From assembly GCA_021773115.1 (NCBI GenBank), contig JAJFKS010000017.1:1-64000 (forward strand): a stretch of 64,000 nt of DNA. Direction: 5' to 3'. A program made the position numbers and the translations under genes. Source of the DNA: Woeseiaceae bacterium. GTDB lineage: Bacteria > Pseudomonadota > Gammaproteobacteria > Steroidobacterales > Woeseiaceae. The notes under the pieces were generated by a model. That model searched no databases. It had not been told where the DNA came from and worked only from the letters and a program-made list of their open reading frames with translations. This document shows positions 25,757 through 36,900 of this stretch, piece after piece (within the stretch, counting starts at the first letter, position 1; every line of letters begins with the position of its first letter).

Positions 25757-27229
25757 TTAGTGATCGATGTAGCGTTGCAATGCAGTCTCGACGCCGTCCT
25801 GCCAGATGGAGTTCAGCGCGCTGGCAAATGCGGCTGTGAAGCGCTCGTCGCGGCCAACGTCGCCGTAAACGTCGCGCATTGCGAGCCAGGCGCCTGGCTC
25901 GTCGCGGGCCTCGCGTGCAACAGTCTGTAGCCGGTCCCAGTTGGGATCGTTCGCTTCGATATCCGTGCCGGATTCGGTGGTGCCGTGGCAATAACGACAC
26001 CATAGCGCGGAGACCAGCGCGAGGCCGTCGACGTCGGCACCCGCCGCCAGCCGGTCGGCGATCGACGGGATGATGAACTTGGGCTGGCGGTTCGAGCCGT
26101 CGAGACACAGGCGGCGGATCGTGTCGGCAACTTTCGGGTTTTCGCAGCGCGTCGCGACGAGTGCATAGTACTCGGTCAGGTCAGTGTCGGGCACCGGCGG
26201 GACGATCGGGATAATCTCGTCGCGTTCGACCCGGTCGAGAAATCCGCGCACCTGCGAGTGCGCCATCGCTTCGTGTGCAAACTCGATGTCGAGCAGGCCG
26301 GCGGGGTAGGCGAGCGTCGCGTGGCCGCCGTTCAAGATGCGGATTTTCATGTTTTCGTAAGGCGTGACGTCGTCGACAAACTGAACGCCGACCTTTTCCA
26401 GCGCCGGTCGGCCGGCGGGAAATTTGTCCTCGAGCACCCACTGGAGGTAGTCCTCGCAGAACACCGGGTGCCGATCCTCGATGCCGAATTCGCGCGCCAG
26501 AAACTCGCGTTCACGCGCGCCGGTGGCCGGCGTTATGCGGTCGACCATGCCATTGGGAAATGCGACCTTCTGTTCGACCCAGTCGGCGAATGTTTTGTCG
26601 GACAGCCGCGCAAGCCCGACAACCGCGTTGCGCGTAACCACTCCGTTGTGCGGGATATTGTCGCAGGACATCACGGTGAACGGTGCAAGGCCTTCGTCAC
26701 GGCGTCGCTTCAGTGCGGCGCAGATGAAGCCGAACACAGTCTTCGGGTCTTCGGGGCTGGCGCCATCGGCGAGTATCGCCGGGTGATTCTTGTCGAACAC
26801 GCTGGACGATGAATCAATGAAATATCCGCCTTCGGTGATCGTCAGCGAGACAATGCGAATCGCCGGGTCGGCGAGAATTTTATGCAGTCGCGCTGGCTCG
26901 CCCGGCGGGACGATGTCAATCATACTGCCGACGACTCGTGCGTCGCTGCGCTCGGCCGTTTGTTCGACGACCGTGCCGTAGAAATCCTGTGGCGCGAGCG
27001 CATCGTAGATTGCCTGGTCGAATGGCATCACGCCAGCTCCGACGATCGCCCAATCGAGGTCGGCACCCTGGTTAAACAACGCGTCGAAATAGACCGCCTG
27101 GTGGGCACGGTGAAAGTTGCCGACGCCGATGTGGACAACGCCAGGTGTTTGCGCGGCGCGTGCGTACGACGGTTTTGCCACCGCCGGCGGCAGCGAATCG
27201 AGCGTAGTGGTATTCAATTTAATCGTCAT
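25757..27229 (-). CDS. Mannitol 2-dehydrogenase-like polyol dehydrogenase
   Basis: ATG 27229 has AGGAGGTTGCA upstream. The 490-residue protein is a long-chain polyol dehydrogenase. The N-terminal NAD-binding phrase is VHIGVGNFHRAHQAVYFD, and the active site is YENMKIRILNGGHATLAY, where K, then N five and H eight residues later, match K295, N300 and H303 of the characterised Pseudomonas mannitol 2-dehydrogenase. It would oxidise D-mannitol (or D-arabinitol/sorbitol) to a ketose using NAD. Fructuronate reductase and mannonate oxidoreductase share this fold; the fructokinase in the divergent operon favours mannitol. The 201-bp gap to 27431 is the divergent promoter region. Confidence 0.9.
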   Translation of the reverse strand: MTIKLNTTTLDSLPPAVAKPSYARAAQTPGVVHIGVGNFHRAHQAVYFDALFNQGADLDWAIVGAGVMPFDQAIYDALAPQDFYGTVVEQTAERSDARVVGSMIDIVPPGEPARLHKILADPAIRIVSLTITEGGYFIDSSSSVFDKNHPAILADGASPEDPKTVFGFICAALKRRRDEGLAPFTVMSCDNIPHNGVVTRNAVVGLARLSDKTFADWVEQKVAFPNGMVDRITPATGAREREFLAREFGIEDRHPVFCEDYLQWVLEDKFPAGRPALEKVGVQFVDDVTPYENMKIRILNGGHATLAYPAGLLDIEFAHEAMAHSQVRGFLDRVERDEIIPIVPPVPDTDLTEYYALVATRCENPKVADTIRRLCLDGSNRQPKFIIPSIADRLAAGADVDGLALVSALWCRYCHGTTESGTDIEANDPNWDRLQTVAREARDEPGAWLAMRDVYGDVGRDERFTAAFASALNSIWQDGVETALQRYIDH

Positions 27230-27430
27230 TGCAACCTCCTATTCACCGGGTTGCGCCGATTGCCGGACTGCCGGCCTTGGCTCCTGCACCGGCAGCTGAA
27301 CGTACATCGCCCAACATGGCGCACACGGCAGGTATGGTATATATTTTATTAATAGCATAGACCATAACGACTCTACGCTGGCTTTTGGCACTCTTACACA
27401 ATCAATAAGAAAGATGCCACTGGGGGGACA

Positions 27431-28756
27431 ATGCACGGCTTAAAGACTGTATTCTTGAGCGGTACGACTATTTTTCTCGGCTTTGCCGCCAGCCTTGTTC
27501 AAGCCCAAACGTCAATTACGATCGCGACGGTCAATAATGACGACATGGTGCGAATGCAGGCGCTGTCTGCGAACTTCACCGATGCTAATCCGGATATCAA
27601 GCTGAACTGGGTAACGCTGGACGAAAACGTTCTGCGCCAGCGCGTTACCACCGCTATCGCAACGAATAGCGGACGTTTCGATGTCGTTACGATTGGGACA
27701 TACGAAGTACCCATCTGGGCCGAGCGGGGCTGGCTCGTGCCGCTGGACGATATGCCCGAAGAATACGACATCGACGACATACTGCCATCGATCCGCTCTG
27801 GCCTTTCAATAATGGGCGTTCTTCATGCGGCGCCGTTTTATGGCGAGTCCTCTTTTACGATGTACCGGACCGACTTGTTCGATGAAGCCGGACTGGAAAT
27901 GCCCGCGGCACCCAGCTGGGACTTTATCAAAGAGGCCGCAGCGGCGATTACTGATAAAAGCAACGAGGTCTACGGGATCTGCCTGCGCGGCAAACCCGGC
28001 TGGGGCGAGAACGTGGCGTTCCTGACCGCGATGGCCAATTCCTACGGCGCGCGCTGGTTCGATGAGAATTGGCAGCCGCAGTTCGACAGCGACGCCTGGG
28101 CGAACACGCTCAATGACTACCTGATGCTGTTGAACAATTACGGTCCTCCTGACGCCGCGTTGAATGGTTACAACGAGAACCTCGCGTTATTCCAGGACGG
28201 AAAATGCGGAATATGGATTGACGCCACCGTTGCTGCGTCCTCGCTTACGAATGCCAGCCAATCGAGAGTCTCTGACAGTGTCGGATTTGCCCTCGCACCT
28301 GACAACGGCCTTGGCAAGCGCAGCAACTGGCTCTGGGCCTGGGCGCTCGCGATATCGGCGGGCTCCGAAAATCAGGATGCGGCCAGGAGGTTCGTCGCCT
28401 GGGCAACATCGGGCGAATTCACAGAGTTTATCGCAGCGAGGGAAGGCTGGGCGAACGTGCCGCCGGGTACCCGAGCCTCACTGTACACGAATGACGAGTA
28501 TCTTGACGCGGCACCTTTCGCCGAGATGACACTGGCATCAATCCAGGCAGCTGACCCCAACGATCCGACCGTCGCTAAAGTGCCGTATACGGGTATACAG
28601 TTCGTCGCGATTCCGGAGTTCCAGAGCATTGGGACTGCCGTCGGGCACCGCTTCGCAAAATCGCTGGAAGGGTCGATTTCGAGCGAAGAGGCGCTGGCCA
28701 ACGCACAGTGGGTGACCAGCAAAGTAATGGAACGCGCCCGCTTCCTGAAAGAATAG
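27431..28756 (+). CDS. Polyol-type ABC solute-binding protein
   Basis: ATG 27431 follows GGGGGGA. The 441-residue product has a signal peptide (about 1-25, ending VQAQ) and the bilobed type I extracellular solute-binding fold (ITIATVNNDDMVRMQALSANF early, APFYGESSFTMYRTDLF, GICLRGKPGWGENVAF). The sequence resembles the sorbitol/mannitol binding proteins of SmoE type. No ABC membrane or ATPase gene follows; an NCS1-type permease comes instead 40 bases later. It may act with ABC components elsewhere, or present substrate in an unusual way. That is unresolved from the sequence. Confidence 0.9.
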   Translation: MHGLKTVFLSGTTIFLGFAASLVQAQTSITIATVNNDDMVRMQALSANFTDANPDIKLNWVTLDENVLRQRVTTAIATNSGRFDVVTIGTYEVPIWAERGWLVPLDDMPEEYDIDDILPSIRSGLSIMGVLHAAPFYGESSFTMYRTDLFDEAGLEMPAAPSWDFIKEAAAAITDKSNEVYGICLRGKPGWGENVAFLTAMANSYGARWFDENWQPQFDSDAWANTLNDYLMLLNNYGPPDAALNGYNENLALFQDGKCGIWIDATVAASSLTNASQSRVSDSVGFALAPDNGLGKRSNWLWAWALAISAGSENQDAARRFVAWATSGEFTEFIAAREGWANVPPGTRASLYTNDEYLDAAPFAEMTLASIQAADPNDPTVAKVPYTGIQFVAIPEFQSIGTAVGHRFAKSLEGSISSEEALANAQWVTSKVMERARFLKE

Positions 28757-28796
28757 AGGAAATAATCCGCAAACCAATTTAGATGACGAGGTAAAC

Positions 28797-30557
28797 ATGA
28801 CTGATACCATCCGTGATCCCAACAGCAACATTGCGGACATTGACGACGAACAACTGCCTGTGCCCGAGCACAGACTGCACGGTCCCGTTCATTTTCTTGG
28901 CCTCTATGGTGCGGAACATGTAGCCGCAACCGAATTCGTCATCGGCGCCGCATTCGTGGCGATGGGCGCCACCATCAAGGACATACTGATCGGGCTCTTC
29001 ATCGGCAACTTGCTCGCCGCGCTGAGCTTTTGGCTTATCACGGCGCCGATCGCGGTTAAAACGAGGCTCAGTCTCTACACCTATATCGAACAAAACCTGG
29101 GCGAGCTGGCCTCGCGGCTGTACAACGGCGCCAACGTGCTGATTTTCGTGGCCATTTCGGCCGCGATGATCACGGTGTCGGCAACCGCGGTTCGGGTGTT
29201 GTTCGAGATTCCGCCGCAAATCTATCCGTATCCGACGAATATCTACTTTGCACTCATTGCTGGCTCCGCAAGCGTGATCGCGGTGGCGGTGGCCTACTAC
29301 GGTTTCAATGTGGTGGCCGAATTTGCCACCATTTGCACGCCCTGGCTGATGGTGATGTTCACGGCCGGCGGCATGGTGCTGATCCCCTCGTTGAACGAAG
29401 CGCTGACCGGGTACACGACGCTGGCGAGTTTTTCCGATTTCGTGAGTCTGGCGGGCACAACCGTGTTTACCGGCATCAATGCCGAAGGACGACCCGGTAT
29501 CGGGCTGTGGGAGGTCATCGGTTTCGCGTGGGCGGCGAACACGTTTGCCCATTTCGGCCTCATCGACATGGCACTCCTGCGCTACGCGAAAAAATCGGTC
29601 TACGGACTTTGCACCGTAACCGGCATGATGTTCGGTCACTACGTGGCGTGGATTTCCGCGGCCCTGATGGGAGCGGCGACAGCGTCGATTATGAAATTGA
29701 GTATCGCCGTCGTTTCACCCGGTGATGTTGCCTACTACGCGCTTGGTGCCACCGGTTTTGTCATCGTCATCATCGCCGGGTGGACAACCGCCAACCCCAA
29801 CCTCTATCGAGCAGGTCTCGCGGCTCAGGCGGTATTCCCTGAAATCCCGCGCCAGAAGGTAACGCTGGCCGTCGGTGCAGTGGTTGTCGTTGCAAGTTGT
29901 TTCCCGTTCATCTACCGCAGCATCCTGCCAATTCTTGCCTACGCAGGACTCGTCCTCGTGCCAATCGGCGGCGTTGTATTCGCCGAGCAACACATCTTTC
30001 CCCGGCTCGGATACAAGAGCAATTGGCACCGCCTGAAGGGCGTCAGCAATAACAAGCCGGCACTGATAACCTGGGCGGTGTGCCTGGTGTTCGGATTCGG
30101 TTTGGATTCTCTGGACGTCATACCGTTCGTGTACCTGTTCCTCCCGACCTGGGTGGTCTCGATCATTTGCTACACTGTGTTGGCAAAGCCGGCCGGCGCT
30201 GATAAAAGTTACCCGGAAGCTGAGCAGCGGGAGCAGGAATTCGACAGCAAGGTCAAGGCGTATCATGCCCGGCTCGCGACACAGGAAAGCCACGCTCCAG
30301 TTAAGGACACGTCGCTCCTGACGACGTTAATTCGGGCGGTATGGATTGTAATCGGATTGCTTGTTCCGTTCGTTCTTGCATGGCGGGTGCTGTTCAACAG
30401 CCCGAATCTTTACGATTATTACGTGAATCGTGAGCTGTTTTACGACCTGACCATCTGGTGCACGCTTATCTACTTCGTGTTTGCCTGGTGGGATCTGCAG
30501 CGCGGCAAGGGACTGAGCAGCAACCAGGTGACAGCAGAAGTGGTTCCGGCAAGTTGA
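28797..30557 (+). CDS. NCS1-type nucleobase/cytosine permease-like transporter
   Basis: The 586-residue protein has about twelve membrane segments. It opens with VPEHRLHGPVHFLGLYGAEHVAATEFVIGA (first helix region) and has the conserved central segments of the NCS1/purine-cytosine permease family, plus a hydrophilic insert after about 460 (KSYPEAEQREQEFDSKVKAYHARL). These carriers normally take cytosine, purines, hydantoin or thiamine precursors by cation symport. Here it sits between a polyol-type binding protein and a fructokinase, so a hexitol or hexose as substrate is possible but unproven. A GAGG ribosome-binding site precedes ATG 28797. Its stop overlaps the kinase start. Confidence 0.88.
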   Translation: MTDTIRDPNSNIADIDDEQLPVPEHRLHGPVHFLGLYGAEHVAATEFVIGAAFVAMGATIKDILIGLFIGNLLAALSFWLITAPIAVKTRLSLYTYIEQNLGELASRLYNGANVLIFVAISAAMITVSATAVRVLFEIPPQIYPYPTNIYFALIAGSASVIAVAVAYYGFNVVAEFATICTPWLMVMFTAGGMVLIPSLNEALTGYTTLASFSDFVSLAGTTVFTGINAEGRPGIGLWEVIGFAWAANTFAHFGLIDMALLRYAKKSVYGLCTVTGMMFGHYVAWISAALMGAATASIMKLSIAVVSPGDVAYYALGATGFVIVIIAGWTTANPNLYRAGLAAQAVFPEIPRQKVTLAVGAVVVVASCFPFIYRSILPILAYAGLVLVPIGGVVFAEQHIFPRLGYKSNWHRLKGVSNNKPALITWAVCLVFGFGLDSLDVIPFVYLFLPTWVVSIICYTVLAKPAGADKSYPEAEQREQEFDSKVKAYHARLATQESHAPVKDTSLLTTLIRAVWIVIGLLVPFVLAWRVLFNSPNLYDYYVNRELFYDLTIWCTLIYFVFAWWDLQRGKGLSSNQVTAEVVPAS

Positions 30558-31501
30558 GCGTTGCAGTACTCGGCGAGGCGCTGATCGACTTTATCGTTGG
30601 CGACGACGGCGCTTACCGGCCACATCTGGGTGGGTCGCCTTATAACGTTGCGATTGGCCTGGCGCGACAAGGTGCCAGTGCCAGCTACCTCTCGCCATTT
30701 TCGGACGATACCTTTGGCGACCAACTTCACGATTCGCTTGTCGCAGAGGGAGTGGTGGTTCCGCACAGCAGGCGGTCCTTGTGGCCAACGTCGCTTGCAC
30801 TGGTGACAATCGATGAAAAAGGATTGCCGTCCTACCGGCTTTACCGTGAGGGAATCGCGGACAAGGACACCTCGTTTGAAGAGATCCAGGCTAACTTGCC
30901 ACCGGAGCTGAAAATTTTTCACACCGGCTCGCTCGCGATTACACCAAGCCAGCTGCCAAAGATTCGCCGGCTATTCGAGTTGCTCCGGTCACAAGGTGTA
31001 TTGATCAGCGTCGACATCAATATCCGGCTTCGAGCCAGCATTGACACTGATGCATACCTTGCGGGGGTTCGGTCGCTGCTGGGCATGGCAGATATCGTCA
31101 AAGCGAGCGACGAAGATCTGGAAGCATTTGGGCTCGACAAGGACCCGCGCAAAGCAGCTGCGATTGCCTACGAGGATATGGGGTCCGGGATGCTGGTTCT
31201 CACAGAGGGTCGTGGCGGCGCGTTGTTGATTAATGAGCACGGGACGATCGAGAAAAGTTCTTATCCCATCGCTCACGTCGAAGACACGGTGGGTGCCGGC
31301 GATACGTTTCATTCCGCATTTCTGGCAGCGCTTCTGAGGACAGGCAAACTCGACAAGTCAATTAGTGAGATTTCCCAAGACGTGCTCGGAGATGCGGTCG
31401 ACTTTGCCTGCGCCGCCGCTGCGATAAACGTATCCCGAAAGGGCTGCTCTCCGCCGACCGAGGCAGAAGTCGATACGTTTATTCAGTCTGCTGCACGCTG
31501 A
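30554..31501 (+). CDS. Fructokinase (PfkB family)
   Basis: TTG 30554 overlaps the permease stop (TTGA), which implies coupled translation; no better start exists nearby. The 315-residue protein has the N-terminal GEALIDFI phrase, a sugar-binding GGSPYNVAIGLARQG, and the C-terminal DTVGAGDTFHSAF loop whose Asp in GAGD is the catalytic base. It would phosphorylate fructose made by the mannitol dehydrogenase to fructose 6-phosphate. Two pieces of a related gene survive as debris at 829-1010. After the gene, 31502-31753 contains nothing that I can support. Confidence 0.93.
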   Translation: MSVAVLGEALIDFIVGDDGAYRPHLGGSPYNVAIGLARQGASASYLSPFSDDTFGDQLHDSLVAEGVVVPHSRRSLWPTSLALVTIDEKGLPSYRLYREGIADKDTSFEEIQANLPPELKIFHTGSLAITPSQLPKIRRLFELLRSQGVLISVDINIRLRASIDTDAYLAGVRSLLGMADIVKASDEDLEAFGLDKDPRKAAAIAYEDMGSGMLVLTEGRGGALLINEHGTIEKSSYPIAHVEDTVGAGDTFHSAFLAALLRTGKLDKSISEISQDVLGDAVDFACAAAAINVSRKGCSPPTEAEVDTFIQSAAR

Positions 31502-31753
31502 GCCCAAACCTTATCTTACACGTTGCCTATATGCACCAATTGGGGTGAAATTCGCAGCATGTTTCTAGTTTGAATGACCCTGTAAAAAAAGATCTGTTAT
31601 CGGTCGGCAGATTTGTACGCGATAGGTCAATCCTCCACTGCCAGCAATTTGCCTCCCCCGATCTGAGACTGGCCAACATTGGAGTCTCCGACAGAACATC
31701 ACTTCGAGGAAAGGACCATGGAATCAGGCCGATGTCAGACAACTTCAGTAGCG

Positions 31754-33907
31754 TCAATAGACGTTACTTCGAGAATGCAGGTCGATAACGCGATCGGTGG
31801 ACCTTCCTTGTAGCAATCTGCTTTTCAATTGGTCAGCGAAGTCATTCGGTGAAAGGGGCTTACTGAGGAGGAACCCTTGCACGGAGTTACACGCCTGTCG
31901 CTTCAGAAACTCTAGTTGCCAGTCATTTTCCACACCTTCGCCAACAACTTTCAGTCCCAGGCTGCGCGCCAGGGCGATGATGGCCGTACATATTGCGCGG
32001 CTGTCGTTATTTTTCTCCACGTCACATATAAAAGAGGAGTCGATTTTCAAGACGTCAATTGGAAATTTCTGCAGATAACGCAATGATGAGTAACCGGTGC
32101 CGAAGTCATCGACCGCAAGGGTAAATCCTTGCTCCCGGAGCGCACTCAGTGCCAGCGTGACCGATCGGATGTCGCTCATCAGAACCGTCTCTGTTATTTC
32201 AAGTTCCAGCGCAGAGGCAGAAATGTCCGCGCTTGCAATCGCGTTCGACAATGTTCTGATGGGTGAGCCAAGACCAAACTCCTGCCCTGATAAATTTATC
32301 GCTATTGGGCCAGGCGAAAGCCCAAAATATTCCCATGAGGCGATTTGTTGACATACGTGGTTCGCAACCCAGATACCCAAATCAACAACGAGGCCGGATT
32401 CCTCGGCGACAGGAATGAATTCTGCCGGCCGAATTTCTCCGCGTTCGGGGTGGAACCAGCGTAACAGTGCCTCCGCGCCGTCGGGTTGAAGCGATTGAGT
32501 CGTGTACTTCGGCTGGTAAAACATCGACAACTCGTCATTTTCAATGGCGCGGCGGAGTTCGTTCTCCATATTCAGGCAGTCCGGAACCCGCGAATCCATT
32601 GAACTACGGTAGAGTTTTTGCGAGTTGTTGCCGAGCCGTTTGGCCTCATCTCTTGCCGACTCCGCGTTCTTCAACAAAACTTCGACCGATGCTCCGTGTT
32701 GGGGGATTGTTGCCACTCCGATACTTGCGGTTACGACGAACTCATGTCTGTCGAGCACCAGGGGCTTGGCGATCACTGTGCGAAGCTGGTCTGCAAGCGA
32801 CATACATTTCGACGGGTCTTCAATACCGGAGATCGCAAAAGCAAACTCATTGCCGCCCAATCGAGCAGGACCGACGCCCAATACGGAAAGCGTCGCATGG
32901 TTCTCGCGCGAGACTGTTTCCGCAAATTCCGATAGTCGTGTCGCTATCTGCAGCAGTGCAGCGTCACCGGTTTCCAGGCCAAGCGTATCGTTAATGCGCT
33001 TGAAACGGTTCAGGTCAATATTGAATACGGCCACAGTGGTTGCGGCCGGTGTGGCGGTATCCAGCAGCTGCTGTAACTGCTGCTTGAACCACGGCCTGTT
33101 TGGAAGCTCGGTCAGGGTGTCGTAATAAGCGAGCTTATGAATCTTTCTTTCCGAGAGTTTTCGATCCGATATGTTGCGGATGATTGCCAGGCACTTGTCG
33201 CTGCCGTGGCGTACAAATCGGCACTCATACCAGTCTGATTCGTCACCCGGCCATTCACCTCGATATTCGAGTACGGAATTTTCTTCGCCGGATAAAACCG
33301 ACGCCAGGCTGCGATCAATTTTCTCGTGAAGGTCGCCGGGCAGGACGCAGGCAATATTGTCTCCGGGCAATTCTTCGGCGGCGAACTCCGTGGCAGGAGT
33401 CTTCGCGTTGACGTTATTCAAAATTACACCATCGCCGTCGACAATGAATATGCGGTCGGGAATGGCCGCGATCAAAGCACGGTTCTCAATTTCGCTAACG
33501 ACCAGCGCCTTGAAATTTCCGGCGCTGCGCAATATATAACGGAGCCGATGACCAATCAGAGACCAATTGATCGGCTTGGAGATAAAATCTGTCGCGCCAA
33601 CTTCATAGGCCCGATTGATTGACTCGGAATCTTCAAGTCCGGTCACCATGACGATCGGCAGATCCAAGCCGTTTGGCTGTTGACGAATAAGCGCACAGGC
33701 CTGATAGCCGTTCATCTCGGGCATCTCAACATCCATGAGGACTACGTCCGGATCTGAATTGCTGAACGCGTCAAGTGCTTCCCGGCCATTGGCCGCCTCA
33801 ATGACGGTGAAGCCGTCACCACTCAGAGTTCTTGCGATTACATACCGGGTTGCGGCGTCGTCATCGGCAACAACAACAATGGGCTTGGTGCCACTGTCGG
33901 TGAGCAT
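31754..33907 (-). CDS. Response regulator with REC, PAS-like, degenerate GGDEF and EAL domains
   Basis: The 717-residue protein has a REC domain (about 8-130; phospho-acceptor Asp in VVLMDVEMPEMNG) and a PAS-like sensor linker (about 140-260). The cyclase domain has GGNEF at 351-355 in place of GGDEF, so the catalytic Asp/Glu acid is replaced by Asn. The EAL domain has E479 in GAEALLRW and DDFGTGYSSLRYL, with the metal-binding residues expected of a c-di-GMP phosphodiesterase. Its start shares a base with the kinase stop (ATG/TGA). It probably receives phosphate from that kinase and lowers c-di-GMP. Confidence 0.92.
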   Translation of the reverse strand: MLTDSGTKPIVVVADDDAATRYVIARTLSGDGFTVIEAANGREALDAFSNSDPDVVLMDVEMPEMNGYQACALIRQQPNGLDLPIVMVTGLEDSESINRAYEVGATDFISKPINWSLIGHRLRYILRSAGNFKALVVSEIENRALIAAIPDRIFIVDGDGVILNNVNAKTPATEFAAEELPGDNIACVLPGDLHEKIDRSLASVLSGEENSVLEYRGEWPGDESDWYECRFVRHGSDKCLAIIRNISDRKLSERKIHKLAYYDTLTELPNRPWFKQQLQQLLDTATPAATTVAVFNIDLNRFKRINDTLGLETGDAALLQIATRLSEFAETVSRENHATLSVLGVGPARLGGNEFAFAISGIEDPSKCMSLADQLRTVIAKPLVLDRHEFVVTASIGVATIPQHGASVEVLLKNAESARDEAKRLGNNSQKLYRSSMDSRVPDCLNMENELRRAIENDELSMFYQPKYTTQSLQPDGAEALLRWFHPERGEIRPAEFIPVAEESGLVVDLGIWVANHVCQQIASWEYFGLSPGPIAINLSGQEFGLGSPIRTLSNAIASADISASALELEITETVLMSDIRSVTLALSALREQGFTLAVDDFGTGYSSLRYLQKFPIDVLKIDSSFICDVEKNNDSRAICTAIIALARSLGLKVVGEGVENDWQLEFLKRQACNSVQGFLLSKPLSPNDFADQLKSRLLQGRSTDRVIDLHSRSNVY

Positions 33908-36900
33908 CAGGCGGCCCGTTCGATTGCCGCCTGCAGGGCCAGCACGGTCTTCGGATACAATTCGGCAAGATCATTGCGATACCGGTCTATTTCTGCTAAC
34001 TCGCCGTTTCGTCCCATTTCCTCGATTTGCTGACTCAAGGTCGCGATGGCACTGGCGCCGACCGTTTGGCTGCAAGACTTCAACGCGTGCGCGGCCTGGC
34101 GAACGGCTTCAGGATCACCGTCGGCCAAGCGCATCCGTAATTCTTCAACCAGTTTCGCCGAACTCGATAGATACAGTTTGACAACCTGCTGCACCATTTT
34201 CTCGCCGCCAACACCTCTCAACTTGCTGATGCTGTCCAGCGATGCCGCATCGAGCGACTTCGGATCACCCTTGGTAATGCTGCTCGGCTCGCTTTTCCGC
34301 AACCACTTTTTCAGCGTCTCATGGAGCTTCTTCGGCGCAATGGGCTTGCTGATGTAGTCCTGCATACCTGCCGCAAGGCAACGCTCCCGATCCCCATTCA
34401 CCGCATTGGCGGTCACGGCGATGATTGGAACTGTGTGGCCGCCAGACTGTCGTTTTCGGATAGCTGCCGTTGCCTCGAAGCCGTCCATTACAGGCATTTC
34501 GCAATCCATCAGAACCACATCGAATTGTTCATTTGAACAACGCTCAACCGCTTCCTGACCGTTAGCGACGGCGACCGTTTCACAGCCGATTTCTTCCAGC
34601 ATGCCAAGCGCAACCGCCTGATTGACTTCGTTGTCCTCGACCAGTAGCACGCGGCCGGTCAGTGGCTCCAGTTGATCTGCCGGTGGCATTCGCGAAGCTC
34701 TGCGAGAGGCAAAAGAGCCGGTTGATGCTGTCAGCGCGAGCAGACATTCGTATAACATCGACTGACGAATCGGTTTGGGTAAACAATCATCTACGCCAAC
34801 GTCGCGACAGCGCTCACGATCGAGGTCTGTAGACGCAGGGTTCAGCAACACAATCTTCATTCGCTGGTTCTTTGTGACCGCCCTGATTTCCTTTGCGGCG
34901 CGCAGTCCGTCCATGTCGCCAACATTGGTGTCGAGCATTACCAGGTCAAATGACGTGGCAGGGTCTGTTATCCGCAACCGACTTAAGGCGCCGCGTCCCG
35001 ATGTTTCCAAAACGACTTTAATACCCATGGCCGACATATAGCCGGCCATGATGGCGGAGTTTGTGTCGTTGTTGTCAACAACCATGACTCGCAAATTGGA
35101 GAGTCGGTGTGACACGACCCTGGAAAGCCAGCCCGGACCGGCTTTCTGTAGCGTCAACGTGAACCAGAAGCAGGACCCTTTCCCGGAAGTGCTGTCCACA
35201 CCAATCTCGCCGCCCATCATCTCCGTAAGCTGTTTGCAAATAGAAAGTCCGAGACCAGTGCCGCCGAAGCGCCGTGACGTCGAACCGTCTTCCTGGGAGA
35301 AGGAATCGAAAATTAGCGACAGATTATCTTGCTGAATTCCGACGCCTGTGTCTTTGACCTCAAATCGGAGGTGCAGGTTTTCAGAGTCATCACTTACGAG
35401 CACATAGCGCATGACGACCTCACCCTGCTCGGTGAACTTGACTGCGTTACTCAGTAAATTGATGAGAATTTGTTTCAGCCGCAGCGGATCTCCGATTGCA
35501 GCAATCCTCTTGCCGGGCGGCGTTGAGCACATTAACTCCAAACCACGTTCTGCTGCCGCGCCGGAAAACAATTCCACCGTTTCGTCAACCAGGTCGCTTA
35601 CGTCAAATTCGACTTCATCCAATTCGAGGCGACCTGCCTCGATCTTCGAAAAATCGAGAACGTCATTGATAATATTGAGCAGCGAGTCAGCCGATCGCTT
35701 GACAGTCTGTACGAAACGATCCTGCTTATCGTTGAGGCTCGTCATCTCAAGCAGGTGGGTCATACCCAGAATGCCGTTCATTGGCGTACGTATTTCGTGG
35801 CTCATGCGCGCAAGAAAATTGCTTTTTGCAGCACTTGCCACCCGTAACTCTTCGTTACGCTCCTCAAGTTGCTCGGTTCGCAATGCCACGTCCAGCTCCA
35901 GCCTGCGGCTGTATTCGGCTTCACGTTTGAACTTGACGCGTTGCAAGCGCCATAGCAGGCACAACAACACCAATGCTGTGCAGGCGTAAAGAAGGTAAGC
36001 CGAACTCGTCGCCCACGGGGCGGGCGTGACGTTGACCGGAATTGCAAGCCCATTGCTCGCCGAAATACCGTCACCGGTAAGTGCGTTTACTCGCAGCACA
36101 TAATTGCCTGCGTCGAGATTGGTGTACGTCAGGTGGTGCATGGTGCCCAGGTCAACCCAATCCTTATCGAATCCGTCCAGCATGTAGGCGTAAGTGTTTT
36201 GCTGCGGCGCTGTAAAATCGAGGGCAGCAAACGTGAAGTTCACCACATCATCTTTATAGTCCAGGTCAAACTGCGTGATTTGATCGTAGGGAACATCGGT
36301 GACGACTGGTTGATTGAATTTCTGAAATGACGTCAGGACGATAACCGGTGAATGATCGCTTTCCTCGACCTTGTGCGGATCAAACGCGTTGAATCCATTG
36401 GCGCCTCCAAAGTAGAGCTTGCCGTCTGCCGCACGATGGTGAGCGGCGTAATTGAATTCTTCACCCTGCAGCCCGTCACCGCGGTGAAATGTTCTGATAA
36501 TTTCTGACCCAATATCGAACCTTACGAGGCCGTTATTGCTGCTGAGCCAGAGGCGTCCCGACGAATCCGACTGGATGCCATTGATGACGTTGTTTGGCAG
36601 CCCGTCACGCTGCGAATAGTTTTTGAACGTGACCTCACCTGACCCGGAAGCGGGCTTGACAACGAGGTCCAATCCACCGCCGGCGGTGCCAACCCAGATG
36701 TTGCCGTCGTTATCCAGGTGCAGCGCGTAGATCGCGTCGTCAGCCAGGCTGCTCGGGTCGCTGGGATCATTCTGGAATCGCTGGAACGATCCGGTGGCCG
36801 CATCGAACAAATTCAATCCGCCACCAAATGTTCCAATCCAGATCGCGCCATTTCCGTCCTGCAATATTGCACTGGCTCTCTGATCGCTTAAGCTGGTCGA

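Noticed and set aside
26258-26812. A 184-codon plus-strand frame opposite the mannitol dehydrogenase
   Set aside because: It is a shadow of a motif-supported gene with no site of its own.
28779-29639. A 286-codon minus-strand frame opposite the NCS1-type permease
   Set aside because: It is His/Arg/Gly-rich and antisense to a twelve-helix gene; no start site or domain.
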